Shown here piece after piece: positions 36,344-45,402 of a stretch of 64,000 bases of DNA. Position 1 is the first letter of the stretch, and every line of letters starts with the position of its first letter. The notes below the pieces were generated by a model, which saw only the letters and a program-made list of their open reading frames with translations, ran no database searches and was not told the origin of the DNA. The stretch is from Ktedonosporobacter rubrisoli (lineage in GTDB: Bacteria > Chloroflexota > Ktedonobacteria > Ktedonobacterales > Ktedonobacteraceae): positions 6,820,001 to 6,884,000 of the forward strand of contig NZ_CP035758.1 in the NCBI RefSeq assembly GCF_004208415.1. Reading direction: 5' to 3'. A program made the position numbers and the translations under genes.

Positions 36344-37529
36344 AGCGTTCCTCCTCAAGTAGCAGCAGAGCCGCCTCGACCTCAACGACAAAATCATCTT
36401 CCTTAGCCCAGGAAATCAGCACTTCCGCCTGGTCAACCTTCAGCTTCTTTAAGACTGAAACGTCCCAGACGCCAAGGATCAATTCTTGCAACTGCTCGGT
36501 TGTAATCTGCCCGCTCGTTATCGTGTGCAAGACTTGCAGGCGGTTCGCGCTTGCAGTTGTTGCTCCACGCGATTCGCGCAACTTGCTGATCAGCGTCTTG
36601 GCACGCACCCGTTCCTGCACAGTTAAAGCGCGCGGCAGATCGAGATCTTCCAGCTCATCTTCTGACGCCTCACTGTCCTCTGGTTCAACTTCCTCATCGA
36701 AGCCCCGCGCTGGATGTTCCGCCCGCAAGGTTCCCACAGAGCCATGCGCTGAATTTTGGGACTCTTTGGCAGGACGGGCATTCTGGCCGGCCGCGCTTGC
36801 TGAGCTGGATGAGCTGGAGGAATGCGGCGCTACAGAACGGGCCTCAGGCAGCCTTGCGCTGGAGGAGGTTGATTGATTAGGCGGCGGCTGGGTCTTTGGT
36901 TCTTGATCGCCAGGGGCTGTCTCTCGCCCCGCCAGTTGCTGCAGCTGCTCAAGAGCCTCGCGCAGGTTGATGCCAGAGAGTGACTTGACTTTCAGCAGAT
37001 CCATAGCCTGCTTGGGGCTCAAACCCAGGCTTTCTTTAATGTGTTGAATAAATTGGGGGAGAGGCAAATTACCGCTATTGTCGCTTGCCGTAGGGGTAGA
37101 AGGCATACTGGCCCCAATATTTGGACGCGTCGGCGGAACGCTCAGCTCGGCAGCCTGGGCCGGCAAGGGCGCGGTCTCACGTTCAGGCGTTTGCGTCGCT
37201 GTAGGTGCCGCAGGGAGCGCCGCCGGCTTATTCGCCGGTTTGCTCGGCGGAGGAGCCTTTGTGGTTGATGCTGGCGAAGGCACCGTTCCGTAGGCCTGCT
37301 GAGCCCGCTGGAAGATCTGAGCCGCTCGCTTCTCCACCCTGCTCGCAAGCAGATTCATCCCTTCTTCTGCCTCTTGCACTAGCTGCTCCCGCGTCTCAGC
37401 GCTAGCTCCCACAGGCACAGGTACGCCCATTTCTAGAGTATGCGTACGCCCGGCGGAAGTAAATTGCGTCGCATAGCGTAGCCAGATATACTCTCCTGTT
37501 CCTGCCATCTTATTGCTATCATCATCCAT
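36324..37529 (-). CDS. Unknown protein with low-complexity centre
   Basis: A 401-residue protein I do not recognise. Residues 1-75 are well ordered (GEYIWLRYATQFTSAGRTHTLEMGVPVP, then a helix with EEGMNLLASRVEKRAAQIFQ). Residues 80-145 and 215-300 are Pro/Ser/Ala/Glu-rich and surely disordered. Residues about 150-195 (FIQHIKESLGLSPKQAMDLLKVKSLSGINLREALEQLQQL) look like a small helical domain that recalls UBA-type bundles. The last 90 residues are helical with SGQITTEQLQEL. GAGGAG lies 6 bases before the ATG. It is translationally linked to rsmD by a 20-base overlap, so a role near ribosome or RNA function is possible. Confidence 0.8.
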   Translation of the reverse strand: MDDDSNKMAGTGEYIWLRYATQFTSAGRTHTLEMGVPVPVGASAETREQLVQEAEEGMNLLASRVEKRAAQIFQRAQQAYGTVPSPASTTKAPPPSKPANKPAALPAAPTATQTPERETAPLPAQAAELSVPPTRPNIGASMPSTPTASDNSGNLPLPQFIQHIKESLGLSPKQAMDLLKVKSLSGINLREALEQLQQLAGRETAPGDQEPKTQPPPNQSTSSSARLPEARSVAPHSSSSSSSASAAGQNARPAKESQNSAHGSVGTLRAEHPARGFDEEVEPEDSEASEDELEDLDLPRALTVQERVRAKTLISKLRESRGATTASANRLQVLHTITSGQITTEQLQELILGVWDVSVLKKLKVDQAEVLISWAKEDDFVVEVEAALLLLEEERYARGNR

Positions 37530-37837
37530 AAACGGCTCCTCTTAAATATGCTGCACTACATGCGCTCTCGTTCCTGTAACACTGATGCGTACATTATATC
37601 AAAAAGGCCTTGTATACACATCCCCTAATCAGGAGAGTAGGAGCATGAAATTTCGCTGTAATACCAGGCTTGCCAAACGCAGAGAAGTGATGTATGGTAC
37701 CATCATCAGATATTGTAATCAGCATTTACACTTAGAATGACAAGAATCCATCTCATTGTATCCTTTAGTACAATGCTATAAGTAGATTGAGTGTTACTAG
37801 CTGACGTGCTTGTCCGAGAAAGTTGAGATGCAAGACT
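37530..37837. other. Intergenic region, no gene seen
   Basis: About 300 bases between divergent genes, AT-rich near 37690-37800. No clear promoter or RNA structure was found. Confidence 0.4.
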
Positions 37838-38521
37838 ATGCTGAGCCCTTCACCAACTCAACAACCGCCTGAGTCTCTCGCCCGTCCCGCAGAGAATGTA
37901 GCTAGCTCTGAAGAGCAGAGAGCCAATGCTGAAGCGAAGAAAGTCAAGCTGACCCCGCTTAAAGCCAGAATGGGGCAGGCACCTGCAGCATTGCTTATCA
38001 AAGGGATCATCAGGCCGATCCTCAAGGCCTTATATTACCTTATTCGCTGGATAAGGTCGCATAAATTGCTAGCCTTTATCGTCTTGATCCTGTTGATAGC
38101 CAGTATTGTACTGACTTCTTATTTTGTAACCGGCAATGCTCCCCTAAGCGATAATACCTCTAGCGGCCTTCAGGACAATCCACAGCTCAACCCATATGTG
38201 CGAACCTGGATTTTAGCGCTAAAAGATGGCGATTTGAATACACTGCAAGAGGTAGATAAAACTATAGATACCCAATTGCAGCCTCCCGACACAAGCTTAT
38301 ATGTGATGGCCTATAGCGAGCCGCAGGCCCATGTCAAGTGGAACGCACTTAAGGTGCTTGGCATCACTAAAGCCTCAGACGGCACATCCGATACCTTTAT
38401 AGAAGCCGATATCACGACTGCCAGCAACCAGCCAGCTATAGTCATCTGGCATTTCACAACATTACCCGATGGTCGTATCCTTTTGATCGACGTTACACAA
38501 CCCCGACCAACGCTGCAGTAA
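37838..38521 (+). CDS. Membrane-anchored protein of unknown function
   Basis: A 227-residue protein. After about 75 polar residues there is one membrane helix (LLAFIVLILLIASIVLTSYFV), then an extracytoplasmic domain of about 130 residues, NPYVRTWILALKDGDLNTLQEV to VIWHFTTLPDGRILLIDVTQP, with the alternating pattern of an NTF2-like or DUF4878-like fold. No catalytic residues are visible. The start is uncertain: ATG 37838 has only a weak GAG upstream, and TTG 37823 is in frame. It lies 39 bases before the FtsH-like gene on the same strand and may be its partner or substrate. Confidence 0.7.
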   Translation: MLSPSPTQQPPESLARPAENVASSEEQRANAEAKKVKLTPLKARMGQAPAALLIKGIIRPILKALYYLIRWIRSHKLLAFIVLILLIASIVLTSYFVTGNAPLSDNTSSGLQDNPQLNPYVRTWILALKDGDLNTLQEVDKTIDTQLQPPDTSLYVMAYSEPQAHVKWNALKVLGITKASDGTSDTFIEADITTASNQPAIVIWHFTTLPDGRILLIDVTQPRPTLQ

Positions 38522-38560
38522 AGCGGGAGCCGCAAGCCAACGCAGAAGGGATAAACTGCC

Positions 38561-40495
38561 GTGCCAAAGAATGCAACTAAAACCAAACGCGAAGCAAGCG
38601 ATCTAGATAAGTCAATCGATCTGGGAATAGATCAGTTTGGGCGCTTCCTAAAGCTCTCCTGGGGCTGGATCGTTATCTCAGTGCTGATTTTGCTGTTTTT
38701 TATATCAGGCAAAACGGTGATTGGACTAAACCCGGGCACACTGCTCACCGGCATCTTTGAGATCGGCTTTGCTATCTGCTATATTCTGATCCAATTTATT
38801 GCCCTTTTCTGGTTCCTGGGCCGTCCCCGCCTCTACTGGGTAATGCCAGGCGAGACCGGCGTGACCTTCAATGACTATAAGGGCAATCCGGAGGTGCTCG
38901 AAGCCGCTCGCCGCGTCGTGGCCGTGCTCGGTGGCGTTAAAGAGTTCCACGAGATGGGCGGTAAGCCAGTACGTGGTCTGCTACTCACCGGCCATCCAGG
39001 AACCGGCAAGAGCTACCTGGCGCAGTGTATGAGTACTGAAGCCGGTGTGCCTTTTGCCTACGCCAGCGCCGCAAGCTTCCGCGCGATGTTTATCGGCATG
39101 GATGTCTTGATGATCAGCCGGCTCTATCGTAAAGCCCGGCGCCTGGCGCGCGAGTATGGCGGCTGTATCGTCTTCATGGACGAAATCGATGCCATCGGCG
39201 CCTCGCGTACTGCCGGCGGTGGTAGCAACATGGCCATGGGTGGCGGCATCTTTGGCGGCATGGGAGGATCGGGTGGCCTCAATCAGTTGCTGATGGAGAT
39301 GGACCCACCCAATATTGAGACCGGCTGGTTCAAAAAGGTCTTGCGCTCGCTGGGTCTTTACCAGGGCCGCGCACAAAGCGAGCCAGTGCTCACGGTCGGC
39401 GCGACCAACGTGCCCGAATCGCTCGACCCGGCTCTGCTGCGCCCTGGACGCTTTGACCGTAAGATTAACGTTGCCCCACCTACCGATAAGTATCGTCCCG
39501 AGGTCATCGAATACTATCTGAACAAGGTCAAGCGCAGCCCCAAGATCTCGATAGCCGCGATCTCGGCACGCCTGGTTAACTACACGCCAGTCGAGATTAA
39601 GCACGTTGTGAATGAGGCAGTGATCATTGCCCACTTCGATGGACGCGATGAAGTCACGTATAAAGATCTCGTTGAGGCTCAGGATGTTCACGAGTATGGT
39701 CTGCGCCAGCTTAGCGAACTTTCGCCTATTGAGCGCCGTCGCCTGGCTTATCACGAAGCTGGACATGCTGTAGCCTGCTACTACCTGATGGATCGCTACT
39801 TCCCCTCATTTGTGACACTGCATATGCATGGGGATCTTGAAGGCGCAGCTGCCTTTGCAGCCTGGCGTCAGAAAGAGACCATCATTACGCAGAGCAAAGA
39901 GGATGTGCTGGCCCGCATTCAGGTAGCCCTGGCCTCACGCGCCTCCGAAGAGCTCTTCCTTGACGTCAACCTGAATGGCGTTACCGGCGACTTCGCCAGC
40001 GCAACACAGACGGCAGCAGCCTTTATTGGAGCCTATGGCATGGACGGCACACTCACATCTTATCTGGCCTTCGCCGGTCCCCTGGGCGCCAACCCGCTCA
40101 GCATTCCCGAACTGGCAGAACGCACAGAAGCCTTGCTGCAAAAGCAGTTTAAGGCGGTTAAGCAACTGTTCCAGGAACATAGTGAAGCCGTTATCGCCGT
40201 AGCCGAGGCCCTGATTGAGCGCGAGGAGCTTGTGGCCGAAGAGATTAAGCAGTTAATCGAAGAGGCCGATGCACGAGGCGTGGTGAAAACTGTCTTTACG
40301 GAGTTTGAGCCCCTGCTCAGTAACGGCCACAACGGGCATCTTTTGAGCAGCGGCAACGGCAAGCGCAACGGAACCGGCGCCCTGAGTGGTCCGCGTATCG
40401 ATGCCGCGCCTCAGAATAAGGAAGCGCAGGGCTTGCAACCCAGGGCCGAGCAGGGCTATTCTTTCCTGGAGCAGCCCGATAACCCTTACGCATAG
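38561..40495 (+). CDS. FtsH-like AAA ATPase with M41 metallopeptidase domain
   Basis: A 644-residue protein starting at GTG 38561. Two membrane helices lie near residues 32-52 and 64-85 with a very short loop, unlike FtsH, which has a large periplasmic domain between them. The AAA domain has Walker A GHPGTGKS (about residue 144), Walker B CIVFMDEIDAIG and GATNVPESLDPALLRPGRFDRKI. A Gly-rich insert (AGGGSNMAMGGGIFGGMGGSGG) sits in the sensor region. The zinc site is HEAGHA near residue 397, with the third ligand probably Asp in NGVTGDFASATQ. It likely degrades membrane proteins. Not the canonical housekeeping FtsH. A terminator follows. Confidence 0.88.
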   Translation: MPKNATKTKREASDLDKSIDLGIDQFGRFLKLSWGWIVISVLILLFFISGKTVIGLNPGTLLTGIFEIGFAICYILIQFIALFWFLGRPRLYWVMPGETGVTFNDYKGNPEVLEAARRVVAVLGGVKEFHEMGGKPVRGLLLTGHPGTGKSYLAQCMSTEAGVPFAYASAASFRAMFIGMDVLMISRLYRKARRLAREYGGCIVFMDEIDAIGASRTAGGGSNMAMGGGIFGGMGGSGGLNQLLMEMDPPNIETGWFKKVLRSLGLYQGRAQSEPVLTVGATNVPESLDPALLRPGRFDRKINVAPPTDKYRPEVIEYYLNKVKRSPKISIAAISARLVNYTPVEIKHVVNEAVIIAHFDGRDEVTYKDLVEAQDVHEYGLRQLSELSPIERRRLAYHEAGHAVACYYLMDRYFPSFVTLHMHGDLEGAAAFAAWRQKETIITQSKEDVLARIQVALASRASEELFLDVNLNGVTGDFASATQTAAAFIGAYGMDGTLTSYLAFAGPLGANPLSIPELAERTEALLQKQFKAVKQLFQEHSEAVIAVAEALIEREELVAEEIKQLIEEADARGVVKTVFTEFEPLLSNGHNGHLLSSGNGKRNGTGALSGPRIDAAPQNKEAQGLQPRAEQGYSFLEQPDNPYA

Positions 40496-40518
40496 GCAGC
40501 CCTACTAGTATACTAAGG

Positions 40519-40546
40519 GAGCCAGGGCGCTGCTCTGGCTCTTTTC
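40519..40546 (+). terminator. Intrinsic terminator of the FtsH-like gene
   Basis: GAGCCAG and CTGGCTC pair (with GC/GC inside) around a short loop, followed by TTTTCT. Confidence 0.85.
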
Positions 40547-40671
40547 TATGCTCATTATCAGTCTCCAATTTCCGTTGGGGCCGCCGAGCACGGCCAAAAA
40601 TGCAAATCTATGACTACTATTTAATCTTCTTTTAATCATTATACTAAGATTGATATTTGTGTATTTGTTAC

Positions 40672-40700
40672 TTGAACATTAGAAGTATTTCTGCTATGGT
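40672..40700 (+). promoter_or_regulatory. Sigma-70-like promoter
   Basis: TTGAAC, a 17-base spacer and TATGGT stand 100 bases before the GT39-type gene. This is one of the few places with both boxes and exact spacing. Confidence 0.55.
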
Positions 40701-40738
40701 GAGCGCGGCAACGCTCCCTATCGTGTGTACATACCTAC

Positions 40739-40750
40739 AGTACCGGTACT
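40739..40750. promoter_or_regulatory. Perfect palindrome, possible operator
   Basis: AGTACCGGTACT is a perfect 12-bp palindrome about 40 bases after the promoter and 50 before the start. Possible repressor site; no regulator is identified. Confidence 0.35.
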
Positions 40751-40799
40751 TGATTGAAAAATGTGTATCAGTTTTAAATTAGTTAAAGAGATTATACAT

Positions 40800-42335
40800 A
40801 TGGCAGCAAACACAATAGTGCACAATAATACAAAAAGAGAGAACGAGACCACAGTGCGGCGCTTTCTGGGGTGGCAGACCGCGCTCTTTTGCCTTGTTCT
40901 CCTGGCCCTCCTTCTACTGGGGATCTTGATGCGTTTACACGACCTTGGCCTGCCATTTGATCGCGATAGCTATGATGAGGGGGTTTACTGGCAATCGTTG
41001 CGAGCGATGAGCGCCGGGCATGCACTCTATCAATCAATCTTCTATTCGCAGCCGCCATTCTTTATGTTTTCTATATTTCCCACCTACCTGTTCTCCGGGC
41101 AGTCATTGTGGGCCGCGCGCCTGGGTATTGCCCTCGTCTCAATGCTGGGCCTGCTCGGTGCCTTTCTGCTTGGCAAGGCGCTGAGTGGTCGCGTAGGCGC
41201 TATTGCCGCCCTCCTTCTGATCATCGTCGATCCGCTCTACCTGGCCCAATCGCAAACCATCCAGGCCGAAGCTCCCTCGACCGCTTTATCGTTGCTGGCC
41301 ATAGGCGCTGCCTATCTCTGGTGGGAGCATCCCGAAGGAGTTGCCGGCATCTGTTACGCGATCGTGGCCGCCTTAACCCTCTCGTTGAGCATCTTTTGCA
41401 AATTGCTGGCGGTCTCCACGCTGGTACCTATTGGCCTGCTCATGCTCGCCCATATCTGGCGTATGCGCTCAGGGAAGCACATCATGGGCCTTGACGCTCT
41501 CCTCCTGGGAATCTCCGTCTTCCTGGCCTGCTCTGCCTTGCTGATTGTCCCCTTTATGAACTCGCTTCCCCAGGCCTGGCAAGGTGTCGTTACCTTCCAC
41601 ACCACGGCAGGGAGCATCTTAAAAAGCAGCCAGCCGAGCAATGCCAAACAGCTAGAGCACCTCCTGATCACGCTCACCTCCTGCGCAGCCCTCTTTGGTA
41701 CGCTGGCCGCCCTCTTACGGCGCGATTGGCGTGTCGTGCCGCTGCTGGCCTGGTTTCTCGTTACCGTTTATCTGCTCTGGCAGCAAACTCCGCTCTTCCC
41801 TCATCATCTGGTAGCCCTCACGCCTCCTCTCGTTGGACTGGCCGTAATAGGCATTGGTCCACTTCCCCTGAGCAAGCAACGTCCCGCCGTGCTGATCAAT
41901 ATAGCTACGGGCATCAGCCTGCTCCTCATCCTTGTTACAGCCGTGCTGAACGGCCAGGCGGACCAGCACTACTATTATGCTATGCGTCAGCAAAATGCGG
42001 CAGGAGCAACCCAACAGCAACTCCAGGTAGCTAAAGATCTACAAAGTGTCACACGGCCAGATCAGCTCGTCGTTACCGATGCCCAATTCCTTGCAGCCCT
42101 TGCCAATCGTAGCACGCCAGCGCCGCTCGTCGATACCTCACTTGTGCGCATCCAGACCGGCTACCTGACGGCGCAGCAGCTGATCCAGCAGGTTCAACAG
42201 CCAGAGGTCCATGCCGTCCTCTTCTATACAGGGCGCATCAATGCCAGCAATGTTAGCGCTTTTCGGCAGTGGGTTACCCACCATTTGCATCGTGTGCACA
42301 GCTATGGCAATGGGAAAGAGTTATGGATTAAGTAG
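40800..42335 (+). CDS. GT39-type membrane glycosyltransferase
   Basis: A 511-residue (from ATG 40800) multi-spanning GT-C enzyme. The first extracytoplasmic loop holds the family signature LPFDRDSYDEGVYWQSLRAMSAGHALYQSIFYSQPP, whose acidic pair binds the metal and lipid-phosphate sugar donor. About ten hydrophobic helices follow. The C-terminal part (residues 420-511) is a soluble domain with VVTDAQFLAALANRSTPAP, common in this group. It would transfer a sugar from a polyprenyl-phosphate carrier to a lipid or protein outside the membrane. ATG 40761, 13 codons upstream, is an alternative start. Confidence 0.82.
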   Translation: MAANTIVHNNTKRENETTVRRFLGWQTALFCLVLLALLLLGILMRLHDLGLPFDRDSYDEGVYWQSLRAMSAGHALYQSIFYSQPPFFMFSIFPTYLFSGQSLWAARLGIALVSMLGLLGAFLLGKALSGRVGAIAALLLIIVDPLYLAQSQTIQAEAPSTALSLLAIGAAYLWWEHPEGVAGICYAIVAALTLSLSIFCKLLAVSTLVPIGLLMLAHIWRMRSGKHIMGLDALLLGISVFLACSALLIVPFMNSLPQAWQGVVTFHTTAGSILKSSQPSNAKQLEHLLITLTSCAALFGTLAALLRRDWRVVPLLAWFLVTVYLLWQQTPLFPHHLVALTPPLVGLAVIGIGPLPLSKQRPAVLINIATGISLLLILVTAVLNGQADQHYYYAMRQQNAAGATQQQLQVAKDLQSVTRPDQLVVTDAQFLAALANRSTPAPLVDTSLVRIQTGYLTAQQLIQQVQQPEVHAVLFYTGRINASNVSAFRQWVTHHLHRVHSYGNGKELWIK

Positions 42336-42490
42336 TCATAGCGGTAAATATGGAGAATAGACCTGCAGTTTGAGCTATTAATATAGTAGTATATTACATA
42401 AGAGGATCATTCCTCGCCATGAAACGACTTAGCAAGCTAGCTGTAAAGCTTCTAGAGAAATTCGCCAAAGGCTGCCGGAAGGAAATACTT

Positions 42491-42604
42491 ATGCAAAAGA
42501 AAAGAACATTCAGCACTATGGAGATAGTCCTGATTGGAGTACTCATCGGCTCGCTTATTCTCTCCTTTATTCAAGCCCGTCAAGAAGAGCGCCAAGCGAG
42601 CTAA
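42491..42604 (+). CDS. 37-residue single-helix membrane protein
   Basis: GGAAGGAAA is placed 5-8 bases before this ATG. The product MQKKRTFSTMEIVLIGVLIG... has one membrane helix of about 18 residues and a charged tail (RQEERQ). A longer in-frame start at 42419 has no ribosome site. It has its own strong terminator right after it, which supports a real small transcript. Function unknown; such proteins often regulate larger membrane complexes. Confidence 0.55.
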   Translation: MQKKRTFSTMEIVLIGVLIGSLILSFIQARQEERQAS

Positions 42605-42630
42605 AACTCCGCAAATAGCTTTAAGTACAA

Positions 42631-42665
42631 TAAACGCCTCGTGGCTAGCCACCATGAGGCGTTTA
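42631..42665. terminator. Perfect two-part hairpin
   Basis: TAAACGCCTC and GAGGCGTTTA form a perfect 10-bp stem, topped by GTGG-CTAG-CCAC. The A/T ends make it usable in both directions. It closes the small-protein gene. Confidence 0.8.
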
Positions 42666-42967
42666 CTTGAGGGGTGCCGTGATAATTTCTCAGTGACGAC
42701 GTGACTACAAGAAGTACTCCAGTACAACTTACGAACAGATTGCATCGTATTGTGTCCATAGATCATAGTAGCGCGTTGCAATTAACCCAAATTTAAATGG
42801 GGGTTATTTCTATGTAAATTCTCAAGCAGGCAAGAATAGCAAATATGCCTAAACGCTTCATGCTTTTATCTAAAATAATAAAAAAGTCTATTTCGACGCA
42901 TATACCAACTGTCCTAATTTCAGGCTACTGAGCAAGCAGCATAGTGATGAATTTCTCAACCATACGT

Positions 42968-42973
42968 TATACT
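42968..42973 (+). promoter_or_regulatory. Likely -10 box of the LCP gene
   Basis: TATACT (context GTTATACTAAG) lies 150 bases upstream of the LCP start. The same TATACTAAG occurs at 40640 and related versions at 46632 and 50246. The rest of 42666-43069 holds no gene. Confidence 0.35.
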
Positions 42974-43069
42974 AAGACGAAAACACCTTTTCCTATCAGG
43001 GATTAAGATATAGAAAGAGGTACCCTTCGAGAGGTTGGCAGGGGAATGATGAGGGGCCATGAGAAGGGG

Positions 43070-43094
43070 CCCTGGGAAAGAGGTTCTCCCAGGG
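43070..43094 (+). promoter_or_regulatory. Hairpin in the LCP leader
   Basis: CCCTGGGA and TCCCAGGG form a perfect 8-bp stem with a 9-base loop 28 bases before the GTG start. No T run follows, so it may control translation or stability rather than terminate. Confidence 0.45.
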
Positions 43095-43122
43095 TCAGAG
43101 ATTTAGGAAGCAGGTAATCACG

Positions 43123-45291
43123 GTGAAGCAACAATTTATGCACATGAAATCGCCCCAGGGAAAGAGGCACTCAGCGCAGACACCACCGTTTAAGGGATCG
43201 TCCCCAGCTGAGGCCCAGCCCGGCGATAATGCTCAGTCGCCAGAAGCATATGCACCCGATGCCGCGCGGCCCGGGCCTTCACCAAACTGGCAAACCAGTA
43301 ACTCCCTGCAACTTGAGAACAGGCCTGGTTTCTCGTCGCCGCCGGTAGCGGATCAAGAAACAACGGTACAAGAGGCAATTCAAGATCCGGTCACGGGTCC
43401 TATCCATGATGGGAACCCGGTACAGAGTTCGTACTATTCACCTGCTTCTGGACAATTATCGTCACAACCTCAATTTAACGCGGGTATGCCATCTTTTGCT
43501 CCGCCCATGGGTAATGCCGCGCCTCCCATGCAACAGGTAATCCCACCCTTTGCTGCTCCTATGCAACCAGGGCAGGGTGCTCCTTTTGCCGCCCCCATGC
43601 AGCAAGGACCTCTTGCTCAAGGAGCCGCATCTCCCTTCGCTGCGCCCGGCGTGGCCTCGGGCGCGCTCCTGGGTCCCGGAGCACCGCCCCTATCGCAGCC
43701 GCTAGCCGAGAACAACTGGCAACAGATGCCGCCGCCACCAAACAACATGGGCTATCCTGGCACGCCTCCACCAACGCAGCCACCACGGCCAAGAGCGCCC
43801 GAAAAGAAACGCTTCCCAACCTGGGCGCGCGTGGTAATAATAATCTTACTTGTGCTTGTCATCTCTGGCAGTGGAGCGTTTGCTTACTACCAGCTGAATT
43901 TTGCGCCAACCTTAAACAACATTACCGGACACCAGGCAATCTACACTAAGGGCGGTAGCAATATCAATCAGAGTACCGGCGATATTCTCAGCGGCCAGCG
44001 CGTGAACATCCTCTTACTGGGTAGCGACACAGACGGCAAGGGCAACGGCATCGAAAACGGACGGCCTCTGGCCCAGACCGATATCATTGTTTCGATCGAT
44101 CCCCAGACAAAAGCCGTCGCCATGGTCTCCATCCCACGTGACCTGCAGGTAACTGTAGACGGCATAGGCAATATGAAGCTGGATGAGGTCTTTATGACTG
44201 GCTGGTCGGGACCCGACGTGCCAACACGCATTGCCAGAGCCGCGGGCCTGACGATGCAAACGATTGAAGCAAACTACGGCATCCACATCGACCACTACGC
44301 CTGGGTTGGCTTGACTGGCTTTATCAAAGTCATTGATACAGCAGGAGGCGTCGATATCGACGCCATCCATCCTATGGTCGATGATAATTATCCCGATGAT
44401 ATCAATACGCATGACCCATATGGCAATAAGCGTTTGTATATAGCCCCGGGTCCCCAGCATATGAACGGCATCCAGGCCCTTGAGTACGTGCGTACCAGAC
44501 ACTCCGACCTGGTGGGAGACTTTGGCCGCTCGCAGAGGCAGCAACAGATGCTGGCCCAATTGAAGGCCAAGCTGGCAACACCCGACACGATAAGTAAAGC
44601 CTCGGATTTGCTCAAAGATCTGAATGGCTCGGTTCAGACAGATTTACAGCTCACCGACATCATGAAAATGGCCAACTTTGCCACCAGCCTTGACATGAAT
44701 AAGATGCTGCGCGTAACGTTAGGACCTCCCTTCGCCAGCCCGAGTGCGACCAACAGCAACTACCTGCCTAACTGTAGCCTGATCATTCCTGCGATTACGA
44801 AAATATTTGATCTAGGAAACCAGGCGAAATGTGTACCACAAACCAACAATGTAGTCACGCCCCCCAATAACCAGGGAAATCAAGATCAAGGGACACCGGA
44901 CATGCAGGCTACGCCTACTCCTGGTCTCCATCATGGGCAGAATACCCATAACAATCAGGGGAATCAGAACGACCAGAACAACTCTGGTACACAGGGCACA
45001 CCCGGCACCAAGGGCACGCCCAATGCAGGGAACCAGAACGGAAACGGCGACCCGGGCACGCAGTCTACCCCTACTCCTGGCAAAACACCAAACAAGCATC
45101 ACAAAGCAGGAAATGCGATGATTGCAACGCCAGGTACCACGGCATATGCAGCGCTAAGCAATCTGAGCCAGATACTTCAGGCCAGCGCGCTGAGCCTGCA
45201 AAGTGGAGGCAGTGATTGGCCAGGTGTACATAGTCTCCTGGACCTCATGTTTATGGTCGTGTTCGAATCGTTCGACGCTTTGACAACATAA
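43123..45291 (+). CDS. LytR-CpsA-Psr family protein
   Basis: A 722-residue cell-wall glycopolymer ligase. It starts at GTG 43123 with AGGAAG upstream. Residues 1-225 are cytoplasmic and rich in Pro/Gln/Ala (repeated FAAPMQ-type blocks). One membrane helix (WARVVIIILLVLVISGSGAFAYY) spans about 231-253. The LCP domain, residues about 290-570, has VNILLLGSDTDG, DIIVSIDPQTK, SIPRDLQV with the catalytic-site Arg/Asp, and YVRTRHSDLVGDFGRSQRQQQML. A Gln/Asn/Thr/Pro-rich tail completes it. LCP proteins attach polymers to peptidoglycan or proteins. The long N-terminal extension is unusual and could be a regulatory target. Confidence 0.92.
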   Translation: MKQQFMHMKSPQGKRHSAQTPPFKGSSPAEAQPGDNAQSPEAYAPDAARPGPSPNWQTSNSLQLENRPGFSSPPVADQETTVQEAIQDPVTGPIHDGNPVQSSYYSPASGQLSSQPQFNAGMPSFAPPMGNAAPPMQQVIPPFAAPMQPGQGAPFAAPMQQGPLAQGAASPFAAPGVASGALLGPGAPPLSQPLAENNWQQMPPPPNNMGYPGTPPPTQPPRPRAPEKKRFPTWARVVIIILLVLVISGSGAFAYYQLNFAPTLNNITGHQAIYTKGGSNINQSTGDILSGQRVNILLLGSDTDGKGNGIENGRPLAQTDIIVSIDPQTKAVAMVSIPRDLQVTVDGIGNMKLDEVFMTGWSGPDVPTRIARAAGLTMQTIEANYGIHIDHYAWVGLTGFIKVIDTAGGVDIDAIHPMVDDNYPDDINTHDPYGNKRLYIAPGPQHMNGIQALEYVRTRHSDLVGDFGRSQRQQQMLAQLKAKLATPDTISKASDLLKDLNGSVQTDLQLTDIMKMANFATSLDMNKMLRVTLGPPFASPSATNSNYLPNCSLIIPAITKIFDLGNQAKCVPQTNNVVTPPNNQGNQDQGTPDMQATPTPGLHHGQNTHNNQGNQNDQNNSGTQGTPGTKGTPNAGNQNGNGDPGTQSTPTPGKTPNKHHKAGNAMIATPGTTAYAALSNLSQILQASALSLQSGGSDWPGVHSLLDLMFMVVFESFDALTT

Positions 45292-45402
45292 AATAATTTA
45301 TATATATGGATTGTCTTGCGAAGCCGCAGCTAGGTATTGTGGCCTTGCCTATACACTGCAAGGCACGCCATATACCCTTTGAAAACAAATATGGGACATC
45401 TT

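Noticed and set aside
38981..39766. 261-codon frame antisense to the FtsH-like gene
   Set aside because: Mirror of the AAA domain; no independent support.
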